Part shown: one piece after another, positions 44,264-58,284 of the stretch | Layout: the number at the start of each line of letters is the position of its first letter | Position numbering within the stretch: the stretch's first letter is position 1 | Source of the DNA: Sitta carolinensis | Taxonomy: Eukaryota; Chordata; Aves; Passeriformes; Sittidae | Assembly: GCA_032173965.1 (NCBI GenBank) | Contig: JAVUNC010000005.1 | Span: forward strand, 44,254,501 to 44,318,500 | Reading direction: 5' to 3' | DNA length: 64,000 nucleotides | Notes under the pieces: model-generated | The model's input: only the letters and a program-made list of their open reading frames with translations | Databases searched by the model: none | Told to the model about the DNA's origin: nothing | Program-made: the position numbers and the translations under genes

Positions 44264-45982
44264 AATACAATGGAGTTAGCATTTGTGTTGACTGTGGCTC
44301 CCACTGGAGCTGATTTAGCTTGTATTTCTGTTCTCTAAGCCTTCTGCTTGTGGTTTCCATAAAGTAGAAAGTAGTTGCTGGTGCTGAATATGTTTTTTTC
44401 TGGCCTAAAATTTCATCCCCATTTAATCTGTACCAGATAACCCTTCTTGGGTTTATTGAATGTTTTCCAAAATTACAAAGAAAGCATTCTCTGTGAAGTT
44501 TTCTTAATTTGAAATGGTCTGTGATGTTTATGATAAACACCTTTTGCTCTAGTGGTAAGTTTTCTGAAGTGAGTTTGATATGGGACTCAGTGCAACAAGG
44601 CCATTTAGCTTATTGAACTGTAAGACAGGAATGCTTTTTCTGTCGGCCTGTGAGCTCTCTCCTGGCAAGCTGTAGTAAACTCTTAAACATTAGTATTGAA
44701 ATTTTTCGCACCATCTGCCTTTTTATTTAATGCCTCATCAAAATGTTTAGGGTTATTTTTAAAAATGAATGTGTGGGGAAAAAATGTATTGTTTTGTCGC
44801 TTGCAAAAGTCCCTTCTGTCATGGCATTGCAGGGTAGGTTTAGCAGAAGTCGGCATTTTTAGAGGAAAATGCTCTGCTGCTTTTATTTAATTCTTGCCAA
44901 GTTTAGAAGTCTCTGAAAAATATGTGTCAGTAATAAAATTCTGAAAGCTTACCTGTCATCTCTGTGCAATTAAGCAGCGGATGTCCCATCCTCGCTGAGC
45001 AAGCAGGAATGCTGCAGCCCAGGGTTATTGTGTGTTTGAACAGACCTCCCTAAGCAGTTCCTTGTTGCTGCAGGCTCAGGTTAAACCACATCCTGAAATG
45101 GAAAAGGAGCTTCTGCTTCCAAGGTACCTAGTGACCAGCAGGTTAGTTAAATACAGATGAAATACATGCCGGGCTGTGTCAGGAAGTGGAAAGAGGGAAG
45201 GAAGGAAGCAGAAGGAATTTGGACATGGGCCCTGGTGACTCAGAGAGGGAAGTTGCCTTGGAAGATAGGAGTTCTACTGGAAGATGCTGTGGTTGCTCAG
45301 AGATGTCTTTTTAGGTTCTCAAGCCTTCCCTGGTTTCCATAAAGAGCTACAGGAGCATAAGGAAAGGATCTCTGTGAGAGCCTAAAGTGTGTCCTTGGAG
45401 CCCCTTGGAGCAGGGGCTGTGTACCAGGTTTTGCACGTTGATTTCTGCTGGTCTGCATAACACAAACCCTGCCACCACGTTTGCACTGAGTTCTGTCACG
45501 CAGAGCTTAGTGTCTGTTGGCACTGAGACTATATTTACACTTTTTTGTCTTGTAAAATGTTCACGTGTACCTTATTTGAGCTTTGATTTTATATATATTT
45601 ATTCCACTCTTGCACTGTTTTGGGAAAACATGTTATTAGTAGATGTAGAGCTGAGACATGCTTTAAATAGGATGAAAGTTATTCAAAATAGGAATTGTCT
45701 TGAGGTTTTTTTTCTTGTGTCTTCAAATATTAAGTCTTTATTAATATTTTATCTGATTGAGTTTGTAGTATGAATTTTACCACCTCCATACAGGAGGCAG
45801 CAAATACAAATTGTGTGATCTAACAGCTTTAAATTCCCCCTGCACTGCTGTGTTAGACATCAGTTTCACAGACTGTCCTCATGGATCCTGCCCACCTGCT
45901 AAGCCTCACTGCTTTATCTATGGCTGCATCATTTCTAACCATGTCTGGTAAAGCCTTGAGGCCTTACTGGGGCTCCTGTCAG

Positions 45983-46052
45983 GAAGCATATTTACACCTA
46001 ATAAGTCACAGTCCTGGGAGGCTTGCCATCTGAATAGAGAAAGACACAGCAG
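45983..46052 (+). other. Possible noncoding exon
   Basis: Seventy bases bounded by GGGGCTCCTGTCAG and a perfect ACAGCAG/GTAAGTG donor. No convincing frame. It could be an internal exon of a noncoding transcript starting at the 37-kb island, or a chance pairing of sites. Confidence 0.2.
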
Positions 46053-48403
46053 GTAAGTGACACACACAAGCAGAGGAAGAAGAAGAGGTGAGTGGGATGG
46101 CTTGGTCAGATGTGGCTTGGTTTGGTGTTGAAGTTGGTGGGCAGTGCTACCCCATCACCAGGTTCAGTGTCTGCTGACACTGTCAGGGGCAACATAAAGT
46201 CCTCTGCAGGTGAAGCTTCTCAGAAACAGTTTGGCTTCATCCTCTCATCAGTCAAACAATTTCCTATGGTCCCTTTTACTGGAAAGCTGCTCTAGAACCA
46301 AATCCTTTATCAGTCAAATCCTTGTCATTTTGAGTTTAAAGTAATTTGTTCCTGTATTAACAAATGGCCATGCATTCCTTGTTGTCCTCTGGTTTGAAGG
46401 ATGGTTTTGTGGTTTTCATTTTGGCCTGAACAAATCAGTGTTTTTTAGATGAAAAGGCATGGCTTTTACCATATGAGCATGCCAGCAGTAGAGTTTTTGC
46501 AGGAGTGTGCCTCTGTAGACACACCTGACATACCTTTGAGCTTCTGCTTTGCCAGACTGTTAACAGCACAGTTGCCACAGTGTAAAGGTTAGTACCAGGT
46601 GATGAGATTCAATTTGAATATTCTAGTTTTGGAGATTTTTTTACAGAACCTAGATTTCTGGAGATTGAAGACCTAAGTCTGCTGCAGAAAACCTGTGGTC
46701 TTCAGAATTTTTAGATTCTTTAGAATCCTTTAGATTCACGTCTGGCTGATGTCAGGGCCCTTCTCCAAAACAGTTCTCAAAGCAATGTCAGTTCTCTTGG
46801 CTGCACTTTCTTGGTCTCAAGATGGAACCACAGTGGTAGTTTGGAATCATTCTGCACTCACAGTTCTTACCGGCACTGCATCTTTGCACTGCTAAACCTT
46901 GTTTTGTGTTCATTGACATGATTTTCTTCACTTGTGATGTTCAACTCTGTCCTGAAAGACCACTTTGAAGGAACTTCCTTAATAATGAGCTTTCTGCCTG
47001 GTAATTTTCCCTTGCACTTGTTTATCTTTTAAGTAGTTTAGTTTATCTGATATATGTATCTTCTATTTTTGCTGCCTTTTCCCACTATTTCCAGTTTTGC
47101 CTATGCAGTGCTTTACCAAATGATTTATTAAAATCCAAACAAATTACATTCACTTTTTTTGTGGGAATAAAATAGAAAAGAGATATTTCGGACTAGTATG
47201 CCACGATCAGTCTTCTGTAATGAATTTGATCTGCTTTTGTTTTTCATTCTTTTGTCAAGATCTCTGTGCTATCAGTAGATGACTGATGCATCTGTGCTAC
47301 CAAAATGACTTTTTTCCCCTCTTTCCTCCCAAGTACAGGCACCATATTTGGCTTTCTTCAGTCATGTGGTACTCCCTCATTTGATGGATTTATTTAATAT
47401 CTGTGCTATCGGACTTAAAATTTCATGTACCAGTTCTTTCGGTGTTCTGTGATTAAGATTGTTCTGCCACCCAGACTTGACAGCAATAAGCTCTTTGGAT
47501 TTTGCTTCTATCTCAGTAATTTATATCCCTGAGAACTCATTCTTATTAGCTGTCATGTGTCTGCTCCACTGTTCAGCATCTGTTCGGGTTTTTTTGAAAA
47601 TGAGTGGCGATAGTAATTTCTTTTGGGAGGTATGTGTACATTTAGAATTAAGTCTGCCCTACTCCAGTGAAGAACTTTATGATTCTTTCATTTGCTTACT
47701 GTGGTCATTTCTTTGCTGTTGTGGATTTTTGTTTTATTGGTGATATTTTTGTTTGTTTCTTCTTGTATTTAAAATATGTCTGAAGGTCTGTCTCATTCTC
47801 TATATTCTCTTAGCAGACTGGTCGATCTTCAGCAACACTGCTGTTATCTGTTATCTGTCTCATGAACTCTGAGGACACTCACATGTGTTTTTGAGTTTTA
47901 GGACAGCACAACACATTCAGCAGTTACCCTTCTCATTGTGTAAGATCTCTTTTTATTGTTTCTCCTTGAATGTATCTTGTGCTGGACCCTTCTCTTACTA
48001 GATTTTCTCCACTGGGGGTAAAAGCTGGTATAATAGCTCTGTCACTGCTTCCTTCAAGAAGTTCAGCATCACTGCACACATGTCTTGAAGGATCTCTGCT
48101 GTTTTAGTGACTGTGGAAGTAAAGAAAATAATTGTGAAAGAGCAGAAGGTTGATGTAGGTTGTCTTTCAAATAATAAAAAGAAGACAATAAAATCATGTA
48201 TTTCTGTAAAAAGTACTACAGTCTGTAGGTAGAGCAAATAATGACTCTGAAGCTAGATACTTTTTAGTATTGGGCCTTTTGTCCCCTACTAAGGAAGAGG
48301 CTCAATATTTCTGAAGTATTCCAGAGTAATTCCATTGCCAGCAGCATAGATAATAAAATAAACCCCTGAGTTTTACTGGTTTTTTTTGTTTGTTTTTTTT
48401 TCG

Positions 48404-48436
<33 letters not shown>

Positions 48437-51400
48437 GAAGAATTTAAATTGATCTCTCTTTCTAGTTTCTTTTAGAAGTCTAGCAATTAGGAGCTTTGCA
48501 GACTTTCAATGTCAGCTTTTTCTTTCTGAAGATAGTTCACACAACAAAGAGTGACCCAGTCTTGAAGTGGGTGCCGAAGCAGCATGGGTTTTGAAAAATT
48601 AGAGTCAGCTCTAATTGCTCCATGCCAAGGATGTAACTATACAGTGAGTTTTGAATTAATCTAAACTGCACCAATTTAATTCTGTGTGGACCATTCATGA
48701 ACTCTGTTATCTTCTGAAAAAAATGGAAACTGCAAAGCAGCAGGGAGGTATTTTTAGTTTTCTTCTAGTGTCTCTGTGGAAACACAGAAATTAAATAAGG
48801 GTACCTTGCTTAAAAGGGCACAGACAAAGCTGTATGTGGTGTGCTGCCATTGCTAGCTTTACTCCAAAATCCGTGTCTGCTGCCAGGTGTAAGATGCACT
48901 CGCTGTGAACCGCCCACCTGACAAACTGTAGCGAGTGCACTGGAAACTGAAGCTGTTTGTGACCTGAGGAGATAGCGCTGGGGGGTGGAGGAAGATGTCC
49001 ACATCTTTTGTCCTGGTGCAGGGATACAGTCGAGCTCCAGCTGTCAGTGTGGGATCAGACCAAAAAAGGCTGTAAGCAGAGCTGGCCTTGTGAAGAACCT
49101 GCTCAGTTCTGGCAGGGTTTGGTAGCGCCAGTTCTGTGAGATTCACACTGGATTAAGCTCCTCTGCAGTCAGTAGTACTCCAGCTTCTGAGCATTGCCTG
49201 ACCATGGGTCCTGATAGGGCCAGGCTGGCTCCACAAAGAGCTGCTTGCCTTTTGAGGGTGTTTATTAGGTTGGAGCACTAGACTTGAATTGAATCCTGAT
49301 TTCTGTGCTGTGCTAATGCTGAGTTAGGTAAACTTCCTTGAACTGGGGTGCTAAAGTTCAGATCTGCTGGTGTCTTTGAGGGAATCAGAACCAGGAGGGC
49401 AGGAGACCCTGTGAACCTGAGCTGGCTCCATGTGGCTTATGGTTTTGCTCAGAAAGCCACAGCTTTTTTCCATAAAGATTTGGAACCCTGGTACCATAGT
49501 CTCAGTTTTTTAAAAAAATAGATCCCCAAAGTAACCAGCTGTGGAAAGCAGTGTTCCCAGGGCAAACTGCAGACACTAGAACACAAAGGCAGGTTGGATT
49601 AGCTGGAACTGCACCTGCAGCAGGTGGCTGTTTCACATTATCAAGGCTGTTGTATGTGTTTGAGTGATGGCATTTTTTAAAGATGATGTTCAGTATGTTC
49701 TGGCAGGTAGGGGGGAGCCTATAGGCAGTGCTTTAAGCTACATGATTTTAGCTATCTGTTTACTTAGTATTTGGGAAAAGAATAAATGTTTTATTATGTG
49801 TGTCTGTACCATGATGATATTATAAAAAATTCTAGGTAGGCTTCAAGCAGTGCTGTTTGCTTACTGGGAGCCAGCAGGACTAAATAAGATTTTGACTGTT
49901 TTTTCACTGTATATGCAATCCTAGATGTCTTTCTATATTAAGAATCATCACAGAAAGCAAATTTAACTAGCTCCCTGCTACTGCAGGTCCTACATGCCCA
50001 TTCGACAGTGTCCTTGATCCCTGACTCTCTTTGTTCCTTACCAGATTTGTATCTTCCATTGTTCTGTTCTACAGAACAGCGAGATTTTTGCAGGGTGTTG
50101 GGAAATTTTAAGCCTGTGCTGACTCTGAGCATGAAGAATAGATTATTGTGGATGCAGAAAAAAACATAGTTACTTGTTTTCCATTTAAGTATCAAAACAC
50201 AGTTTCAGCATGTGTACACACCGGAGTCATACCATACCCCTTCATGCATGACATCCTTACTGAGGTTTTTTTTGGGTTTGTTTTTTTTTTTTTTTTTAAT
50301 GTCCATACTGCCTCAGTTTCAAGTGGACTAAATTTTTAGCCACTCTTCTCAGCTAAAACTATAAAATCAATTAGCTGCCCCGCAGGATGATTAGGCCAGA
50401 CATGTTAGGGAAACATGGTGGGAAATTGTCACTGTGAGTGCTGTAGCACTCATCATCTCTGTGTGTGCATTGTCAGAAATGGATGTCCAGGAAAAAAAAT
50501 ACCTTTAAGGGCCCTTGGTTGAAAATATTACCTTTACAGGTGTCTGTAACTGTCTCTTGCCATGAAGAAAGAGATTTGAAGTAACTGCAATTTTCCTATT
50601 TGCAGACACTGAAACTATGGAAAACAAATAGATTTTATAGTTGGCTTATTTTTTTTCCCCTGTTAACAGGAGGAAATGGTGGAGAGATTTTGTAAACACT
50701 GCTAATGCTCAGTTTCTAGAGTGGCACTGGATTTGATAAAAAACCTTATCAGAAATCCTGCAGTTTAACTCTGTAGGATTCAATAGAACTATGAGTCTGA
50801 TTATGTAAAAGGTATTTGAAAGGCTGGAGAGGATGAACAGCAATGTTTGCTCTCATTAAAGAAGAATCAACAGCAGGATGCAGAACTTAGTGTTTTGCAA
50901 TTCAGAAGTTTCAGGCTATGATAATAAATTAGAAGATCAAATTACAACAGTGCTTTGATTTAAAAAAAACAAAACAAAAAACCCACCCAAATCATATGGA
51001 AAAGGGGTACTATTGGATATTATAATTTCTTTTGCCTGAAAAATATCACTTTGATATATAAGCAGTATCATTTATGAAAGAGAAGTTGCTGACTTGTATT
51101 TATATTAGTGTGAAAATTTAATTTCTCTTTCAGTTTGTTTACTGGAGGCCATCACAGTTACTACAAGCAGCTATGTGTATGTGATAATGACTAATAGGGT
51201 AGCTGGTGAAGGTATTGAATGTTTTAAAGCTGTTAGTTTAAATGCTCTAGATTTATTATTAAAAATGAGGAATTAGATTCTTAAATAAATAACTTACATA
51301 ACCCCAAGAAAATGAAATATAACATACTGGAGTCTTATGGAGGCTTAAACTAAAAGTGTTTGCCAACAAGTTTTTTTAAATCAGATTAGCTCTTAGTTGA

Positions 51401-52560
51401 AGTCTCTGCTCTATAATGTTTGGATTGCCAGAGACCATGGGGAATATCTCTTTCCATTGTAATTAAATTGAACAGAGTCATGTTTATGTTACATCTTTGA
51501 AAGCCCCTCTTTGAAGGCATGTAAGAGAGTCCCCTTCAGCAAGGGAAATGCTGTAGGCAAATGCAGTGGATATTGATACAAATGTATGCTGTTTAATGAA
51601 GAAATCTTAGAGACCAAGGTTCTACAGCAGCAGAAATGAAACGAGAAACACTTGGGCAAGTGCACCAACCTAAAACCTACATAATTGATCATGATATAAA
51701 CACAGTAAAATAAAGGTTAAGAATCACAAAATCTCATAAAGCAGTGTCTCTGAAGTGGCTGGAGCAGAGTGTGTAATTATTCACGGGCCTGTGATCTCTT
51801 CAGCACAAACAGTTCTGTGCTGCTACTGAGGTCAGCATTGCTTAGCCTTTTGCAGTGCTACTACTGTTAACACAGTTGAGAAATTGTGGTTATATTGTGA
51901 AGATGAGTGGGTTTAAAGTTCAGAAAACTTTCTCCCTCATCCCTAAGAGCTAAAATGAAGTGGCTTTCTTTAGGGTCCTATTTCAAGAGAAGTAACTCTC
52001 CTGCTGTTCCATAATATCCCCAGAGCCTTATGTTATATCACAAGGGTTGTTTTCCTCTCTTGCCCTACTCTAATCTGTAATTCCTTGTGGGTGATGTCGC
52101 AGTGTTTGATTTCTGGCTGAGACTTGAGACTTTGATGTTCCATCTCTATCTCTTTCCAAGAACTTCTGGGTGTTTGGCATTGCACTGAGTGTCCCTGGAG
52201 AGTTTTGAGGGTGGCAGCTACAGTGAGAAGGGCCCAGAGGCTGCCCCAAGCTGGGCATAGCCAGCTCCAGTGGACTCACCACAGGAAACAGTAGAGCCCA
52301 TCAGCCACGAGTGTGGCACCTCTGTAAATACCTATTTAAAACGGGGACAAAAAATGCTGGACAGGAAAAGGAGGAGGGGGAAAAGTGTGACAAACAGTAG
52401 AGGGAAACAGAGGTCAGAGAAGAAGGAGGAGGGGGAGAAAAAGATGCTTCCTGGTACTTCAGCAGATGCTGTAGCTTGGGGAGGAGCCCACACTGCAGAC
52501 AAAATTTTTCTTTAAGAACAGGAGCCTTTGGGAAGAGGCTGGGCTGCAGCAAGGGAGAAG
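46053..52560. other. Unannotated stretch without a supported gene
   Basis: About 6.5 kb of AT-rich DNA. Open frames are short and lack splice context. Apart from T runs at 48380-48435 and about 50280-50297 nothing was recognised. Confidence 0.5.
48380..48435. repeat. Long T-rich run including T30
   Basis: T-rich tract interrupted by G and CGGG, ending with 30 uninterrupted T residues at 48406-48435. It might be the A tail of a minus-strand retrocopy, but the adjoining sequence (48436 onward) was not recognised as a gene or SINE. Confidence 0.85.
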
Positions 52561-52890
52561 AGCAAAGAGGGAAGGGGTGGTAGAGAGGAACTCTTGTGTA
52601 CTGACTAATGCCCCTGTTTCCCCTGTGTTGCTCAGGGGCTTGGGGGTGGAGCAGTGTGAGGAATGAAATTGAATCTGGAAGGAAAAGGAGGATGTTGCTT
52701 TAATGTTTGTCTGTGTTTCTCTTGACAATAAACTGAAGGAGTTTTCATCTGTCAAATCTGTCTTGCCTGTGAAGGTAATTGGTAAGCAATATCTCTGCCT
52801 TCATCTCCACCCACTAGCTTTGTCATCCTATTTTCTCCCCCTTTCCTGCTGAAGAGAAGTGAGCAAGCATCTGGGTGGGCATTTGGCTCT
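52560..52890 (+). mobile_element. Avian ERV LTR fragment
   Basis: The stretch with AATAAA at about 52727, then GTCTTGCCTGTGAAGGTAAT and the T/C-rich part TCATCCTATTTTCTCCCCCT, resembles the R/U5 end of a common bird ERVL-type LTR family. G-rich sequence with a gapped GAGAAGTGAGCAAG block follows, then a GGGTGGGCA motif. The 5' limit is uncertain and may reach back to about 52060. No internal retroviral coding sequence was seen. Confidence 0.55.
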
Positions 52891-55800
52891 TTTCTGAGGT
52901 TTCTTCAGCACTTTATGCTTGTGGTATGTCAAGAGGTACTTACTGGTCTGCCTTCTAATGATAAGAAACTTTGGTAGAGTATTACACCACTGTTTTGCTT
53001 TTAGGCACAAATATTCTGTGAAAAGCAATAGAAGCAGAGAACCAGTTGATTCTTTAAAAAATACACTGTGGAATAGAATTGTAGAATTTTTAATTTCAAT
53101 ACATTTTATTTTATCTGGAATTTTGATCATCTGTATTGTCTCTTATCTTCCCTCCTTACTGGGTAGTGAGTCCAGTGGCCAGGCAGGGAAGGGCTGTGGG
53201 ATGAAAAAAATTAATTTTAGTGTAAAGTCTCCTGACTTCAGTGAGCTTATCGAGCTTACATCTTTGCATGGCTGGATCTTTGATTCTAACAAGTATTTAT
53301 CTTGAATTCAGTATCAGCCAGGAGAGACATTAGGGGAGTTTGCAACATGAAACAGATGGCTGTTTCTTTGGAGAAAGCTAGTCTGAGACTTGAAACCCAG
53401 TCTAATTAAGCGGTTGACAGGTTGAGTCTCTCATCTTTTCTGAGCAGTCTGCAGCAAAATTAAAATTGTGAATCCTGGAAATAGTTAATTAAAAGCATCA
53501 TTTTGGCCATGCAAATTGCTTCATTGAACTGAATGGGATTTCTCCAGCGATCAGTCACCTGCGTTGAAGTGTTTCCAGGGTTTGCATTTTTCATCTGTGA
53601 AGATATAGACTAAAGTTCTTTGAGCTCAGGGAGCCTAATTTTTGTTGACTTTGTGACATTGAAAGCCCTAAAGCCACAGTACTAAGAAATACATAAATGC
53701 TTTCTTCATCCCCAAAACTTCAGCTGCTTATTCTGTTTTTAAGAACTCAGCTGTTGAGGTTCTACCCTTAATTCCCTCCTACCCTTAGATCCTGCGTGTG
53801 CAAGTTTTTCAAAGGCATCTTTTTTTCTAGCAGGACTTTCAGAGGCACCAGGACAGGTGAGCTATCTAGCCAGTAGGTATTTCAAAGGAGGATAGTTCAA
53901 TTACTAGAAGTGCTTATAATGCCCACCAGGTTCCTTTGTATCTTTTAAGCTCAATCAAAAGTTTGAAATGAGATAAAACCTAAGTAATTTTAAGTATTTT
54001 GTGGAGATACGATTCTGAAACATACCTGAAAATGTTTGTTGAGGCAGAATAAGTGTTGCAAAACTTTTGGGCAAGGGTAGGCAGTTTGCCTATAGCAGGA
54101 AGAAGTTACAGTATAGAAGGAGGATGAAAAGCACATGAACTTGTCTTTTCTGTTCTTTGCCTTTGAAAAGCCCAGGTGTGTCCATTAAAATACATCAGAT
54201 TTTATCTTCCTCATTTCAAAATCTACGAATTTAAAATGATGGCACTTGAACCTTTTGCTCCTACTCTCAGTCCTAGAAATACCTGCTGGAAGGACAATGT
54301 TCTTGTATCTCTTTCTCCTTCATGTTACTGAGAACAGAATGACAGTAGCACTCAACATTTTCCATCTACATGAGGAAACTTCAGCATTTCTCCCTTGCAT
54401 ATTTATGGATGATTGTCATGGGTAAAGTGGAGATTGAGGTTTGCTGAATTATAAAATGCAACTGTTTGATCTTGTATGTAGTGGATCAAAAAGAGCCATT
54501 TCTCATTATTTTATGCTTTTCTCGACACATTTTGGTGCAGCTGAAATGTGCTATTACTATGAGAAGTATGGAGAAAGCCATAGGTTTTCTGTCCTCTGGC
54601 AGTATGTGTAAAATAAAAATGAAGCATTAAAATTAGGATGTGGTGATATATATGTATTCAAATATCTGTAAAGGTTTTGTTTTGAATGGGCGCATTTCAC
54701 ATTGTCTCTAAGAACATAAAGACATTTTAAAATGTGGTTTCTGTTTACCTGTGCTCATTTCTTTTATTAAAGGTTGTTGGTTAAAATTGTAATTCATAGT
54801 TTGTTGATATAACACTTTAAAATGTTCTGCCGTGCTTTCGGCAGTTTAACAAAACAGAATTTAAGACATTGCTAAAGGACTGGTATCTGTCTCTAGAGCA
54901 ATAAGGCAAGAATTACTGGAAAGACATGCCTTGCTAAAGTACTCAGCCTTCTTGGTGAAGTGGTTATATATCTGATAGAGTTCTGATACATTTCTTCCTC
55001 TCGCTTTTGTTTTTATAAATGTCTGTTTCTTGGTGCTTAGTTCTTCTAAATGTGAGATGTAGGAAATGGAACAGATGTTTGTATAACTACTTATTGAGCT
55101 CATGGAAGAAATGCATAAAGTGGTATTTTCATTGTTATAATGAAACTATAATTACATTTGCTTGTGAGGTTTGAATTGGGTTCTTAACAGGAGGATGTTC
55201 AACAGGCAAAAAAATATTAAATGGCATAAAACATCATGTGATATTCGAATAATGAAAAATGTATCACTTAACAGTGTTTGCATTATTCAGAGTTATACAC
55301 ATACAAGTGTCTGCTCTAATCCCTTGCCAGTATGTTGTCTTGGTAACCAGCTACCTGCACACCTGCTCGGCTTCTGCAAGTGAGGGAAAATGGATGGTTA
55401 TTTGCCACAAATATATTGAAATGGAATATAAAAATCCAGCAGAATGTTAATATTTAATAAGGCTGCACCTTCAAACTTCAGTGTTCTAGCTAGTCTCTGG
55501 CAGCAAGTTTTATACCTGAACAAAAAGAGATTTGACATCGTTTGTGTTCTTTCTGTAGAGCAGGGAGAAGTCAAATTCAAATTTGTGCCCAAAGATCCTG
55601 TAACACAAAGAAAAATATCAGCAGTAGATATATTAAAAATAGTGTTATTCTAGAGTCTATTGTCTATTGAGTAACTTCTTTGGAGTACTTAATAGCTGTT
55701 GAGAAATTAATCGCTTTTCAAAACACTTCCTGTTTGCCACTGAACTGAACTATCTGTTCCATACAGGTACATGGACCAGAGAACCAGAAATGGGTGGTAG

Positions 55801-57680
55801 AGGACTGGGAGGAGGAGGGCAGGTAGATAAAATGCTGTTAGGATTGCACCTGAAAATAACCTCTGCTTTGGCTGAACTTCATTGGCAGAATTTTACCTTA
55901 ACTTGACATAATTTCTCCTGCTTGCTTTATAATTACAACCTTCCAATGAACATGAAGACCTTGACTCTGGGATTTTAAGAGCTGGTAAAGAAGATAAAGG
56001 CTCATATGGGCATTTTTATTTTTCAACTCCAACTTCATTAATAACTGCTAGAAAAATGGGATTTTTGACTAACTAGTATTTCATAACTATACATGGAACA
56101 ATCTAAAGAAAGCAAAAAGGTGAGTAAAATATGTAAAAAATGTAATAATAGGTACCAAAACAGTTTTTTGGCATAGAGGAGCCAGAAATAAGCCAGAAGG
56201 GGTATGGGATTGGTGTATGTATGATGTATGAGGCTATGTGCAAACTGATGGTGACCCACTAAGAAATGTCTTCCCAATGCATGGACAGAGTGAGCTTGCA
56301 CTTGCTTACTGCTGTAGTTGTAAACCTTTGCTGAGAGATTTCTCTCTATACAGACACGTGTATAGTCAGCGATGATAAAGAAAACATTAGAATCCCAAAA
56401 AGGACAACTACTCAATGTTAACCGGACACATATTTAGCAGATTATGTCCTGGGTAGGATAATGCATGTCACTCCTGCATTTCTTGTTGAGAACATGTTAG
56501 GCATGCATTTGTATGTTGTTATATGCGGTCCTGATTCACAAAATGGGACCACATTGCTTTAGAGGGAGTTCTCCTTGTATAAAAATTGGGTGAGTTTTGC
56601 TTGTGGTTTTTTTTTTCTTCCAGTTGTATTCTAAAATGTTAAGGATTAGTAAATTAGGAGTTTTATCGAGTTAGAAGTCCAGCTTTTTTTTAAAAAGGCA
56701 GCCTGAACCTCTATTTATGTTAAGGTTCAAGTGAGTTTGTTCTAAAAACTACCTTGTTGCTATTTAAAAAATGCCCTTTACCTCAGTCATTTTTATGATG
56801 CAGGGTCTTACATATTTTTGGGGTACAAAGAGTTGAACTGTGCGATCTGGTAAGGTGGAGTTCAGCCTCTAAAAAAAAAAAGGGCATAAACTCTTTATTC
56901 TAAATAAGATGTAAAATATCTTGCATTCAAAACCTGATTTTAATCTTTTTGTTTCTGCTCATGTTTCAGTAGCCTTGACAGCACACTAGGTTCTGCCCAC
57001 ACAGAGGAAAGCTGTTTCGTTGTCCTAATGTATAGATCCCATTGCACAAGACACATGGCAAAAACAAATGAATCACCACAGGAAGCGTTTCAGACTTTAG
57101 CTATATTTACTCCTGTGCTTACTCATAAGTTCTTCTAAGATGAACTGGGCCTCTTTTTAGAATCATGTGTATGGATATGAGTGTAATTTATATACATATG
57201 ATATAAAAATGGCCTCCTCTAGATTTCTCATTAACTATTCTTACTGTTAACTATTAGTAAAAATCTCTAAGGGTAAATTTGATGCTATTGTATTGGCAGT
57301 TCTGAAGGCTGGAGTTTTATATTAATTATTATTTGTTTTTGTTTTGTAATTCTCTGATACTGATACTTTGCCATGCTTTTGGCATCAACATGACGAACTT
57401 GGACGAATGAAAGGACTATTGTGATTGTGTTTTACTTTATAAGTTGTGAAACAAGAAATTTTGCGAATTCATATTTACACCTCAGGATGAAAGTGGTTTT
57501 ACATTCACAGCAATGTGAACTTAATAAATGGACAATATTTTGAGGAATAAATTCAAATTCTATAGTTCAGAAGTATGAGAAAGGATTGCTCTCTCTGTTC
57601 GACTGGTTATTCTCTCTCAGCTGTGTGGGAAGGGTGTGTGCAACACTGAATCTAGTTTAAATTTCATGCTCACTTATGCT
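52891..57680. other. Unannotated stretch without a supported gene
   Basis: About 4.8 kb of AT-rich DNA. A possible 26-base microexon at 53831-53856 lies between TTTTTTCTAG and GTGAGC. Open frames are otherwise short and unconvincing. Confidence 0.5.
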
Positions 57681-57684
57681 GCTC

Positions 57685-58195
57685 CCCTCTGCTCAGCCCT
57701 GGTGAGACACATCAGGAGGGTTGTGCTGTCTGTCTCACTCTAAGAGAATGGAGTGTCCAGCAAAGTGTCATGGAGAGGATCAAAGGTCTTGGAGCAACTG
57801 ACATACAAGGAGAAGCTGAGAGAGCTGGGAGCATTCAGACTGGAGAAGGGAAACTGAGGGGGATCTTATCCATGTAAGTGTAATGAACTGATGGGGCAGG
57901 GAGTAAAGAAGATGAAACCAGGCATTTCTCAGTGTGCCTAGTGACAGGATGGGAGGCAACGGGCACTAGTTTAAATAAGGAAAAATCTTTTGAGTGCAAT
58001 AAAGATTTTATTTTTCTTTTTATTGTAGCTGAGCACTGGACCAGGCTACCCAGAAGGCTTGTGACATCTCCATCCTTGGAGATATTCAAAACCTGATTGG
58101 ATGCAGCACTGATCAACCTACTGTAGTTTGTCCTTTGAGTAGGGAGTTGGACCAGATGACTACCAGAGATCCCTTCCAACATGAATGCTTTTGTT
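57685..58195 (+). mobile_element. CR1 LINE 3' end fragment
   Basis: Typical CR1 3' UTR order. CAAGGAGAAGCTGAGAGAGC and TTCAGACTGGAGAAGGGAAA are followed by TGGACCAGGCTACCCAGAAG, CATCCTTGGAGATATTCAAA and GTTGGACCAGATGACTACCA. It ends near GATCCCTTCCAAC. It is 5' truncated, with no intact ORF, and a T-rich interruption at about 58005-58025. Confidence 0.8.
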
Positions 58196-58284
58196 AAGTT
58201 AATCAGAAAGAAATTACTAATTGTTTATTGGTTCTGTTTACCCTTTCATTCTGACTGATGGTGGAACCTGTTAATTTAACATTT

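Noticed and set aside
55444..55653. 69-codon frame with a protein-like tail EVKFKFVPKDPVTQRK
   Set aside because: Only one weak acceptor, no conserved domain recognised, and lies in AT-rich unannotated DNA.
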